The notes beneath the pieces are model-generated. The model saw only the letters and a list, made by a program, of their open reading frames with translations. It ran no database searches and was not told where the DNA came from. From NCBI GenBank assembly GCA_027485165.1, contig JAIXRN010000006.1, positions 17,291 through 81,290 of the forward strand: 64,000 bases of DNA, read 5' to 3'. This DNA is from Rubrivivax sp. (GTDB taxonomy: Bacteria; Pseudomonadota; Gammaproteobacteria; Burkholderiales; Burkholderiaceae_C). Below, one piece after another: positions 1 through 7,509 of this stretch (its first letter is position 1; each line of letters begins with the position of its first letter). The position numbers and the translations under genes were made by a program.

Positions 1-436
1 CACCCTCGTCACCCAGCACGGCCACCAGGGCCTGGTGCGGCGGGTGGGCGATGCTGTCGGGGCTGACCAGGGTGGCGGCGCCCAGCGCCGGCAGCCGGCC
101 GTGAAAGCGGCGCCAGTGCGTGCGCGCAGTCAAGCCCTGGATGAAGCGCTGCGCCAGCAGGCTGTCCTGCGGCACAGCGGGGCGCAAGGCAACCTGTTGA
201 CCGCCGGGCAGGCGCAGGCCTGGGCCCGGGCCCAAGCCCAGCCCTTTCGGCGCTGCGATGCCCGGCAGGACGGGTGACATGGCGATGGGCGAGTAGGACA
301 GCAAGGTGTTGGGCAGGACAGGTTGGGGAGGATCGGAAGAACAATCAGAAGATCGGTCAGAAGAGCGGCCACTCAGCAGGGCCCATTGCTGAACCATAGG
401 CAGCCGGGCTGGCACCGTCTGTGCGCTCTGAGACAT
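1..436 (-). CDS. GNAT-like acetyltransferase, N-terminal part (cut by window edge)
   Basis: This open frame is absent from the ORF track because it runs off the left edge; I translated it by hand from an ATG at 436. From about residue 75 it reads GGQQVALRPAVPQDSLLAQR, then FIQGLTARTHWRRFHG. This is the opening strand and helix typical of the GNAT domains of bacterial protein acetyltransferases and acetyl-CoA-ligase fusions (LRPI.PED...F..GLS..S...RF). The first 50 residues are low complexity, with an SSD-R-SSD-C-SSD repeat (12-bp period). The true start may therefore be the internal ATG at 280. It is divergent from the patatin gene. The acetyl-CoA-binding part lies outside the window, so activity and target cannot be judged. 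Family call moderate, start weak. Confidence 0.55.
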   Translation of the reverse strand, partial: MSQSAQTVPARLPMVQQWALLSGRSSDRSSDCSSDPPQPVLPNTLLSYSPIAMSPVLPGIAAPKGLGLGPGPGLRLPGGQQVALRPAVPQDSLLAQRFIQGLTARTHWRRFHGRLPALGAATLVSPDSIAHPPHQALVAVLGDEG

Positions 437-443
437 CCAGCCT

Positions 444-2450
444 GTGACGAATTCACGCAGGCGACCGGCTGGTACCCGCGGCCTGGCCCCCGGGTACATT
501 CCACGACCTCGCCCCGTGGCACTGTGTTTCGCGTTTCCCTTGCAATCGCTCCCGACCGCTGCTTTCCTGGCCCGCCAGCAGGACCTGGACGCCCTGTTGC
601 AGGACAGCCTGCAAACCCTGCTGGGCCCGCTGCAGCCCGCTGCCCTGGCCACGCTGCGCGAACAGCTCAGCTGGGTGGAAGTGGCCGCTGGCGAAGCGCT
701 GATGCGCCAGGGCGAACCCGGCGACGCGATGTACATCAGTGTCAGCGGCCGGCTGCGCGCCTACCTGCAGGAAGACGCCGCCAGCCCGCCGCGCCTGGTG
801 CGTGAGATGGCGCGCGGCCAGGTCATCGGCGAACTGAGCCTGTTCACCGACGAACCGCGTTCGGCCAGCGTCGTGGCGGTGCGCGATTCCGTGCTGGTGC
901 GGCTGGACAAGCCGGCCTTCCAGCGCCTCTTGGCCAGCAGCCCGCAGGCGTCGATGGCGCTGACGCGGCAGATCATCGGCCGGCTGCAGCAGGCCCCCGC
1001 CCACGTGCGGCCGGCCACGCCGGTGGTGATCGTGGTGCTGCCCATCAGCGCCGGGGTGGACGCCGTGGCCCTGGTCGCCGGCCTGGCGCGGGCCCTGGCC
1101 GCGCTGCGCGTGGACGGCCGCCCGGTACGCGTGCAGCCGGTGGGTGCCGCAGAGGTGGACGCCGCGATGCAACAGCCCGGCTATGCCCAGCGCCCGCTGG
1201 ACGACGCCGAAGCCGGCCGTCGCATCGCCCTGTGGCTGGACCACCAGGAAGCGCAGGCCGACTTCCTGCTGCTGCTGGCCGATGCCGCACCCACGCCCTG
1301 GACGGCGCGCTGCACCCGCCATGCCGACGAACTGCTGCTGCTGGCCGACGCCACCCAGCCGCCGGCCTTGCACCCCAGCGAAACCGAACTGCTGCTGGCG
1401 CGCCGCCACTGGCCGCTGGCGGGCACGCCGCCGGCGGCCACGGGGCCGACGCAAGTGCTGCTGCTGCAGCACCCGGCGGCCACCGCCATGCCCAGCGGCA
1501 CCGCGGCCTGGCTGGCGCGCCGGCCGGTGGCCGAACACCTGCACCTGCGCCAGGGCCACGCCGGCGACCTGGCACGCGTGGCCCGGCTGCAGGCTGGCCA
1601 GGGCGTGGGCCTGGTGCTGGCCGGCGGGGGCGCACGCGGCCTGGCCCACCTGGGGGTGTGGCGCGCGCTGCGCGAACACGGCATCGAGATCGACGTCGTC
1701 GGCGGCACCAGCATCGGCGCCGTGATGGCCGCCTTGATGGCCGCCGACCAGCCGCCTGACCGCGTGCTGGCCCTGGCCCGCCGCGCCTTCGGCAGCAACC
1801 CCACGGGCGACTTCAACCTGGTGCCGCTGCTGTCGCTGATCAAGGGCCAGCGCCTGCAGCGCGTGATCGGCCAGGCCGTGCACGACATGATGGGCGGCCC
1901 GGCCGACATCGCCGACCTGTGGAAGCCCTTCTACTGCGTGGCCGCCAACTACACCCAGGCCTGCGAACAGATCGTGCAGCATGGGCCCATGGCCAAGCTG
2001 CTGCGCGCCAGCCTGTCGATCCCCGGGGCGCTGCCGCCGGTGCTGCACGAAGGCGAACTGCTATGCGACGGCGGCACCTTCAACAACTTCCCGGTCGACG
2101 TGATGCAGCGCCGGCGTGGCGTGGGCCGCGTGATCGGCGTGGACCTGAGCGTGAACAAGCCGCGCCGCTACGACTTCGACGACGTGCCCGGCCCCTGGGC
2201 CCTGGTACGCGACCGCCTGCGCCCGCGCGCGCAGCGCCGCTACCGGCTGCCGGGGCTGGCGGCTTACCTGATGAACGTCACCATCCTGTACAGCCAGTCG
2301 CGCCAGCGCCAGGCGCGCGCGATGACCGACCTGCACTTCAACCCGCCGCTGGAACGCGTGGGCATGCTGCAGTGGAACCGGCTGGAGCAGATCGAGCAGC
2401 AGGGCTACGACCACGCCATGAAGGTGCTGGGCCCCGCCCGCGCGCCATGA
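444..2450 (+). CDS. Cyclic nucleotide-binding domain/patatin-like phospholipase (NTE-type)
   Basis: Serine esterase/phospholipase of the neuropathy-target-esterase type. Residues about 45-170 form a cNMP-binding (CAP_ED) domain (EALMRQGEPGDAMYISVSGR; later ARGQVIGELSLFTDEPRSAS). A middle region of about 200 residues follows, then a patatin domain from about residue 390. That domain has the oxyanion motif GGGARG, the nucleophile elbow GGTSIGA (Ser near residue 421) and the catalytic Asp in DGGTFNNFPVD (near 542), so the Ser-Asp dyad is complete. The listed start is a GTG and the first 25 or so residues are not convincing; GTG 516 or TTG 540 are alternatives. Its stop overlaps the next gene's start as ATGA, so the lipase and the osmolyte permease are probably co-translated. 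The predicted regulatory role of the cNMP domain is by family analogy. Confidence 0.9.
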   Translation: MTNSRRRPAGTRGLAPGYIPRPRPVALCFAFPLQSLPTAAFLARQQDLDALLQDSLQTLLGPLQPAALATLREQLSWVEVAAGEALMRQGEPGDAMYISVSGRLRAYLQEDAASPPRLVREMARGQVIGELSLFTDEPRSASVVAVRDSVLVRLDKPAFQRLLASSPQASMALTRQIIGRLQQAPAHVRPATPVVIVVLPISAGVDAVALVAGLARALAALRVDGRPVRVQPVGAAEVDAAMQQPGYAQRPLDDAEAGRRIALWLDHQEAQADFLLLLADAAPTPWTARCTRHADELLLLADATQPPALHPSETELLLARRHWPLAGTPPAATGPTQVLLLQHPAATAMPSGTAAWLARRPVAEHLHLRQGHAGDLARVARLQAGQGVGLVLAGGGARGLAHLGVWRALREHGIEIDVVGGTSIGAVMAALMAADQPPDRVLALARRAFGSNPTGDFNLVPLLSLIKGQRLQRVIGQAVHDMMGGPADIADLWKPFYCVAANYTQACEQIVQHGPMAKLLRASLSIPGALPPVLHEGELLCDGGTFNNFPVDVMQRRRGVGRVIGVDLSVNKPRRYDFDDVPGPWALVRDRLRPRAQRRYRLPGLAAYLMNVTILYSQSRQRQARAMTDLHFNPPLERVGMLQWNRLEQIEQQGYDHAMKVLGPARAP

Positions 2451-3976
2451 CCTGGCTGCGCTGGGGGCTGCTGGCCGCGTGGCTGGCCCTGGCCGGTGCC
2501 GCGGGTGCCGCCGGGGCCGCTGGGCCGCAGGACAGCCTGCGCGTCGGCGGCAAGCGCTTCACCGAAGCCTATGTGCTGGTAGAAGTGCTGGCCCAGACGG
2601 CCGAGCGGGCGGGCGCCCCCGTGCGCCGCCAGGGCGGGCTGGGCAACACCGCCATCGTCTACGCTGCGCTGCAAGCCGGCAGCATCGACCTGTACCCCGA
2701 ATACACCGGCACCATCGCGCAGGAAATCCTGAAGCGGCCGGACCTAAAGACCGTGGAAGAACTGCGAGCTGCGCTGGCCCCGCTGGGCCTGGGCGTGGCC
2801 GTGCCGCTGGGCTTCAACAACGGCTATGCGCTGGCCATGCGCGAAGACCGCGCCGCGGCGCTGCAGCTGGCCAGCCTGTCGGACCTGGCCCGGCAGCCCG
2901 GCCTGCGCCTGGGTCTGAGCCATGAATTCATCGGCCGCGCCGACGGCTGGCCAGGCCTGCGCCAGCGCTACGGCCTGCCGCAGCAGCCCCAGGGCCTGGA
3001 CCACGGTCTGGCCTACGACGCGCTCGGCAAGCCGGGGCAGGCGGCGCAGGTGGACGTGATCGACATCTACACCACCGACGCCAAGATCGCCCGGCTGGGC
3101 CTGCGCGTGCTGCGCGACGATGCCGCGCACTTTCCGCGTTATGACGCGGTGCTGCTGTACCGGCTGGACGTACCGCAGCGCTTTCCCGCTGCCTGGGCGG
3201 CGCTGCAAGACCTGCAGGGCAGCCTGGACGAGGCCACGATGATTGCGCTGAACGCGCGCGCCGAACTGGACGGCGTGCCTTTCGAGACGATTGCGCGCGA
3301 GCATCTGGCGCGCCAGCCTGCGGCAGCCATGACCACCGGCAGCAGCTTCTGGTCACGCCTGTTCGGCCCCGACCTGCTGCGCCTGACCGGCCAGCACCTG
3401 GGCCTGGTGCTGGCTTCGGTGGCGGCGGCGGTGGCCATCGGCGTGCCGCTGGCCACGCTGGTGGCGCGGCACGCGCGCTGGCGCGGGCTGCTGCTGGGCG
3501 CCACCGGCGTGCTGCAGACGGTGCCGGCGCTGGCGCTGCTGGCGGTGCTGATTTCCTGGCTCGGGCGCATCGGCACCGTGCCGGCCCTGCTGGCGCTGAC
3601 GGTTTACGCCCTGCTGCCGGTGATGCGCAACACCTGCACCGGCCTGGCCGGCGTGCCGCAGGGGCTGGTGCTGGCTGCCCAGGCGCTGGGGCTGACGGCC
3701 TGGCAGCGGCTGCGCCATGTCGAATGGCCGCTGGCTGCACCAGTGATCGTGGCCGGCATCCGCACCGCCACCAGCATCACCGTGGGCACGGCCACCATCG
3801 CCGCCTTCATCGGTGCTGGCGGCTACGGCGAACGCATCGTCACCGGCCTGGCATTGAACGACCGCGCCCTGTTGCTGGCGGGTGCGCTGCCGGCGGCGGC
3901 GCTGGCCCTGCTGTTCGAAGCTGCCTTTGCGGCTGCGGCCCTGCTGTCGGCGCGGCGCCGGCGGCTGGCGGGCTGA
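2447..3976 (+). CDS. Fused substrate-binding protein/permease of an osmoprotectant (OpuC/OsmF-type) ABC transporter
   Basis: A 509-residue fusion. A signal peptide (MTWLRWGLLAAWLALAGAAG) leads into an OpuAC-type binding domain with the family hallmarks GGKRFTEAYVLVE and SIDLYPEYTGTIAQEIL. From about residue 300 there is a BPD_transp_1 permease domain with several hydrophobic segments and the ATPase-docking EAA-type loop (AAQALGLTAWQRLRHVEWPLA). Family members import glycine betaine, choline, carnitine or similar small compounds. The substrate cannot be read from sequence. The track's ORF (1919..3976) begins far upstream inside the patatin gene; the ATG at 2447 overlaps the patatin stop and starts the signal peptide, so I chose it. 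No ATP-binding subunit is nearby, so the ATPase must be encoded elsewhere if the system is active. Confidence 0.88.
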   Translation: MTWLRWGLLAAWLALAGAAGAAGAAGPQDSLRVGGKRFTEAYVLVEVLAQTAERAGAPVRRQGGLGNTAIVYAALQAGSIDLYPEYTGTIAQEILKRPDLKTVEELRAALAPLGLGVAVPLGFNNGYALAMREDRAAALQLASLSDLARQPGLRLGLSHEFIGRADGWPGLRQRYGLPQQPQGLDHGLAYDALGKPGQAAQVDVIDIYTTDAKIARLGLRVLRDDAAHFPRYDAVLLYRLDVPQRFPAAWAALQDLQGSLDEATMIALNARAELDGVPFETIAREHLARQPAAAMTTGSSFWSRLFGPDLLRLTGQHLGLVLASVAAAVAIGVPLATLVARHARWRGLLLGATGVLQTVPALALLAVLISWLGRIGTVPALLALTVYALLPVMRNTCTGLAGVPQGLVLAAQALGLTAWQRLRHVEWPLAAPVIVAGIRTATSITVGTATIAAFIGAGGYGERIVTGLALNDRALLLAGALPAAALALLFEAAFAAAALLSARRRRLAG

Positions 3977-3986
3977 AGACGAAGTT

Positions 3987-4166
3987 TCAGCCGCCGGTAG
4001 GGGGCGGCGCGAAGTCGAATTCGGCCAGCGGTACCGCGCAGTTGTGGCGGCCGGGGTAGCGCAGCCAGGTCATCGCCAGGTTCAGGTCGGCCATCACGCC
4101 GACCTGCACGTCGACGACCACCAGGGCCTGGTTCTTGCCGTTGCGGACGGTGGCGATGGTGTGCAT
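3987..4166 (-). pseudogene. Isochorismatase-like cysteine hydrolase remnant with large internal deletion
   Basis: A 59-residue frame. It opens like an isochorismatase-family cysteine hydrolase (NQALVVVDVQVGVMA, strand 1 with its catalytic Asp) and then jumps directly to what looks like the family's C-terminal end (DLNLAMTWLRYPGRHN ... AEFDF). Full-length relatives are roughly 170-190 residues. The middle, including the Lys and the nucleophilic Cys, is missing without loss of frame. Its ATG overlaps the VOC gene stop (TGATG), so it was once the distal cistron of that operon. It lies 10 bp tail to tail from the ABC permease. I am confident it is not a functional hydrolase; it could still be translated as a small peptide. 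Confidence 0.65.
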
Positions 4167-4582
4167 CAAGCGCCCTGCGCCGTTTGAATCAGGTCCCAGC
4201 GGTTCCCGTACAGGTCTTCGAGCACCGCCACGGTGCCATAGGGTTCGGTCACGGGCTCGCGCACGAAAACGACGCCCCTGGACTGGTAGGCATGGAAGTC
4301 GCGCCAAAAGTCGTCGGTGAAGAGGAAGAACGAGACCCGCCCCCCAGTCTGGTCACCGATGCGGGACGCCTGGTGGGCATTTGCCGCCTGCGCCAGCAGC
4401 AAGTGCGTTTCCTGGGCCCCGGGGGGCGCCACCACCACCCAGCGCTTGTTCTGGGCGGGCTGGAAGGTGTCTTCCACCAGCTTGAAGCCGAGCTTGTCGA
4501 CATAGAAGGCGATGGCCTCGTCGTAGTTCCGCACGACGATGGCCACCAGGCCGAGGTACTGGGGCATGGGGTGGGGCCGCAT
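4166..4582 (-). CDS. VOC-family (glyoxalase/bleomycin-resistance fold) protein
   Basis: A 138-residue single-domain vicinal-oxygen-chelate protein. The start LGLVAIVVRNYDEAIAFYVDKLGFKLVED is the classic first beta-alpha-beta-beta-beta module. The second module runs to AVLEDLYGNRWDLIQT, with the Glu/Asp-rich metal-side end typical of the fold. VOC proteins include glyoxalase I, dioxygenases and antibiotic-binding proteins; substrate cannot be inferred. The ATG at 4582 overlaps the stop of an upstream remnant (TGATG) and this gene's own stop overlaps the next start the same way. That is why I prefer 4582 over the ATG at 4567. The ORF track merges it into a longer spurious frame (4166..5239). 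Confidence 0.85.
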   Translation of the reverse strand: MRPHPMPQYLGLVAIVVRNYDEAIAFYVDKLGFKLVEDTFQPAQNKRWVVVAPPGAQETHLLLAQAANAHQASRIGDQTGGRVSFFLFTDDFWRDFHAYQSRGVVFVREPVTEPYGTVAVLEDLYGNRWDLIQTAQGA

Positions 4583-4686
4583 CACGGGTAAAGAAAGGTC
4601 CGCTGAAAGGTGGGGGTGCCGTCTGCGTCTACCCGGCATTCCTGCGTGCGCTTGAACGGCAAGGTCTTGCCGACCCAAGCCGATGG
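4582..4686 (-). pseudogene. C-terminal remnant of an unidentified former cistron
   Basis: Directly after the DUF1801-like stop codon, the same frame stays open for 34 codons (ending ADGTPTFQRTFLYP, then TGA). There is no start codon. The composition is protein-like and its stop forms a TGATG overlap with the VOC start, as expected for the end of a co-translated gene. I read it as the surviving 3' end of a gene whose body was deleted. The family is not recognised. It could instead be a chance open stretch. Confidence 0.35.
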
Positions 4687-5049
4687 CTAAGGCACGAAAC
4701 CTTGCGCCTTGTAGCTGGCGTAGCCGGCCTTTGTCAGCGCTGCCAGCTCTGCGAACAGCGCGGGCTCGACGGCCTTGAAGTTGAAGCAGGACTTGCCCTG
4801 CATGCGGGCCTTCAGTTCGGGCGATGCCGCGGCCAGCAGATCGGGCTGGGCGTAGACCGGCATCAGGTGGAAGCTGACATACGACTTCTTCACCTGCACG
4901 GCGCCGAAGAACAGGGGCTTCTTGTTCTTCTGCAGGTGGCGCGTGTCCAGGTACAGCTCCTGCGCGTCGTCGCGGTTGGCGCTGAGATGCGGCGCGTACG
5001 GCGCCAGGATCTGGCGCAGCTCTGCAAACACGGGCGACAGGTCTGGCAT
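4687..5049 (-). CDS. DUF1801 (YdhG-like) family protein
   Basis: A 120-residue soluble protein with no signal peptide or membrane segment. The stretches KNKKPLFFGAVQVKKSYVSFH, LMPVYAQP and ARMQGKSCFNFKAVEPALFAEL resemble the DUF1801/YdhG-like family. Members are small proteins of unknown or loosely assigned function, some called iron chaperones by distant similarity. It starts at an ATG 86 bp downstream of the peptidase gene end on the same strand. That gap contains a 10-bp tandem duplication. Family assignment is from memory of the conserved motif and moderately sure; no function is claimed. Confidence 0.6.
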   Translation of the reverse strand: MPDLSPVFAELRQILAPYAPHLSANRDDAQELYLDTRHLQKNKKPLFFGAVQVKKSYVSFHLMPVYAQPDLLAAASPELKARMQGKSCFNFKAVEPALFAELAALTKAGYASYKAQGFVP

Positions 5050-5084
5050 GTAGATCTCCCGGCAAGTTGGAAGTGCGACGCTGC

Positions 5085-5106
5085 GGTCTGGTTCGGTCTG
5101 GTTCGG
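5085..5106. repeat. 10-bp tandem duplication
   Basis: The unit ggtctggttc occurs twice in direct succession plus two further matching bases, in the gap between the DUF1801-like gene and the peptidase gene. No function is evident. Confidence 0.6.
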
Positions 5107-5135
5107 CCAGGTTGGGCCTCGCGCGGGCTGTAGTT

Positions 5136-7337
5136 TCAGGGCGCCATCGCCGGCACGTCCAGCCCCAGGCTGTGGGCGATGAAGGCCAGCATGTCGCCGC
5201 GTTCTTCGATGATCTTGCTCGTGGGCTTGCCGGCGCCATGGCCCGCGTTGGTCTCGATGCGGATGATCTTCGGCGCCGGCCCGGTGGCCGCAGCCTGCAG
5301 GGCCGCCGCGTACTTGAAGCTGTGCGCCGGCACCACGCGGTCGTCGTGGTCAGCCGTCATCACCAGCACCGGCGGGTAGGTCTTGCCGGCGGCGATGTTG
5401 TGCAGCGGCGAATAGGCCTTCAGGGCCTGGAACTGCTGGGCGTCGTCGGAAGACCCGTAGTCGCTGACCCAGGCCCAGCCGATGGTGAATTTGTGAAAGC
5501 GCAGCATGTCCATCACGCCCACTGCCGGAACGGCGGCGCCAAACAGTTCGGGCCGCTGATTCAGCACCGCGCCTACCAGCAGGCCGCCGTTGCTGCCACC
5601 GTTGATGGCCAGCTTCTTGGGGCTGGTGATCTTCTCGGCCACCAGCCATTCGGCCGCGGCGATGAAGTCGTCGAACACGTTCTGCTTTTGCAGCTTGGTG
5701 CCGGCTTCGTGCCAGGCGCGGCCGTATTCGCCGCCGCCGCGGATGGCAGCCGTGACGTAGACGCCGCCCATCTGCATCCAGGTTGCGGCCGTGGTGCTGT
5801 AGGCCGGGGTGGTGGGGACGTTGAAGCCGCCATAGCCGTACAGCAGGGTGGGGTGGCTGCCGTCCAGCTTCAAGCCCTTGCGGTGGCCGATGAAGACGGG
5901 AAATCGCGTGCCGTCCTTGCTGGTGACGAAGGCGCGTCGGGTTTCGAACTGCGCTGGGTCAAAGGCCGTGACCGGGCGCTTGAACAGGGTCACGGCGCCA
6001 GTGGCCACGTCCAGCCGGTAGATGTCGGCCGGGGTGACGAGGCTGGTGTAGCTGAAGAAAGTCTCGCGGTGGCCCCAGCGCCCGCCGAAGCCGGCCGCGC
6101 TGCCCACGCCGGGCAGGGCCACTTCACGCAGCAGCTTGCCGTCGGCGGCGTGCATGCGCACCCCGGTGGACGCGTCGCGCAGGTAGCGCAGGAAGAAGTG
6201 CCCGCCCACGGCGCTGGCGCCGACCAGGGCGTCGCGGGTCTCGGGCACCAGGGTCTGCCAGGCCGGGGCTGCCGGGCTGGCCGCGGCGGCGGTAGGCGCC
6301 GTGGATGCCGTGGACGCCGGGTCGAGGTAAGGGCCGACGTCCACCGTCACCAGGCGGCCGTTGGGCGCGTCCTTGTCGGTGCGCAGCACCAGGCGCGTGC
6401 CGTCCAGGGCCACCGGCAGGTACTGCGCGTCGAAGGCCAGGGTCAGGGGCTGGGGCGTGGCGGGCTTGAAGCTGCCGTCCTGCAGCGGCAGCAGCAGCAG
6501 GCCGTTGCGCCGGCCAGTGCCATTGCTGACGCTGATGAAGACCAGCCGGCCGTCGTCGCTGACGCTGGTGCCGAAGCCCCATTCCTTGTTCGTCTTGCTT
6601 TCCATCACCAGCACGTCGGCCGACTGCGGTGTGCCCAGGCGGTGGTAGTGCACCTTCTGGAAGTAGTTCGTGCCCGTCAGCGCCGTGCCCGGCGCCGGGG
6701 CGTCGTAGCGGGCGTAGAAGAAGCCGCGGCCGTCGGGTGTCCAGGTGGCGCTGCTGAATTTCACCCAGTCGATGCTGTCTTGCAGGTCGGCCCCGCTGGC
6801 CAGGTCGCGCACGCGCCAGGTCTGCCAGTCCGACCCCGCCTTGGCCACGCCATAGGCCAGCAGCCGGCCGTCGCGGCTGGGCACCACACCCGTCAGTGCC
6901 ACGGTGCCGTCCTTGGACAGCCCGTTCGGGTCCAGCGCGACCGTGGGCGTGGCCGTCAGCGACGTGGCGGTGTACAGCACGGCCTGCTGCTGCAGGCCGT
7001 CGTTGCGCGTCCAGAAGTAGCGCCCGCCTTCCTGGAAAGGCACGCCGAAGCGTTCGTAGTTCGTCAGCCGCATCAGCATCTGCCGCGCCGGCTGGCGCTG
7101 CGGTACGCCGGCGAAGAACTTCTCGGTCACGGCGTTCTGTGCCTGCACCCAGGCTTGGGTGTCGGCGGCGTTGTCGTCTTCCAGCCAGCGGTAAGGGTCG
7201 GGCACGCGGGTGCCGTGGTAAGCGTCGACCTGGTCGACCAGGCGCGTGGCCGGGTAGGCCAGGGGCTGGGCCGCTGCCGGCAGCGTGGCCAGGCTGGCCA
7301 GCGCCAGCACGACGGAGAGCTTCGAAGTCAGGGTCAT
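5136..7337 (-). CDS. Secreted prolyl oligopeptidase-family serine peptidase (S9A)
   Basis: A 733-residue protein from the ATG at 7337, which begins a clear signal peptide (MTLTSKLSVVLALASLATLPAAA). The longer track start at 7532 adds an unlikely N-terminus. The N-terminal beta-propeller opens with the S9A signature GTRVPDPYRWLEDDNA. The alpha/beta-hydrolase domain carries the nucleophile motif NGGSNGGLLV, the acid in DHDDRVVPAHSFKYAA and the histidine in NAGHGAGKPTSK, so the triad looks complete. Length fits the family (about 700). Such enzymes cut short proline-containing peptides; this one should act in the periplasm. It is divergent from the ethylene-receptor-like kinase, sharing a 172-bp promoter region. 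Confidence 0.93.
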   Translation of the reverse strand: MTLTSKLSVVLALASLATLPAAAQPLAYPATRLVDQVDAYHGTRVPDPYRWLEDDNAADTQAWVQAQNAVTEKFFAGVPQRQPARQMLMRLTNYERFGVPFQEGGRYFWTRNDGLQQQAVLYTATSLTATPTVALDPNGLSKDGTVALTGVVPSRDGRLLAYGVAKAGSDWQTWRVRDLASGADLQDSIDWVKFSSATWTPDGRGFFYARYDAPAPGTALTGTNYFQKVHYHRLGTPQSADVLVMESKTNKEWGFGTSVSDDGRLVFISVSNGTGRRNGLLLLPLQDGSFKPATPQPLTLAFDAQYLPVALDGTRLVLRTDKDAPNGRLVTVDVGPYLDPASTASTAPTAAAASPAAPAWQTLVPETRDALVGASAVGGHFFLRYLRDASTGVRMHAADGKLLREVALPGVGSAAGFGGRWGHRETFFSYTSLVTPADIYRLDVATGAVTLFKRPVTAFDPAQFETRRAFVTSKDGTRFPVFIGHRKGLKLDGSHPTLLYGYGGFNVPTTPAYSTTAATWMQMGGVYVTAAIRGGGEYGRAWHEAGTKLQKQNVFDDFIAAAEWLVAEKITSPKKLAINGGSNGGLLVGAVLNQRPELFGAAVPAVGVMDMLRFHKFTIGWAWVSDYGSSDDAQQFQALKAYSPLHNIAAGKTYPPVLVMTADHDDRVVPAHSFKYAAALQAAATGPAPKIIRIETNAGHGAGKPTSKIIEERGDMLAFIAHSLGLDVPAMAP

Positions 7338-7509
7338 GGCGTTGAGCAGGGCCGAAAGGGAAAGAAAGGGGAACTGACAGGGAGAGGAAACCAGAGCCAC
7401 ACTGGATTGTGCGATGGCCGAAAGCTGGCCTGTGCTTGACGCGCACGGAGCCTGCAACCAGCATCGCCGGCACCAGAGTTTGCTTTTGCCGGTCCGGGGG
7501 GCCGCCGAC

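Noticed and set aside
5067-7439. 790-residue plus-strand ORF
   Set aside because: Antisense shadow of the prolyl-oligopeptidase gene; the opposite strand has a signal peptide and full catalytic motifs.
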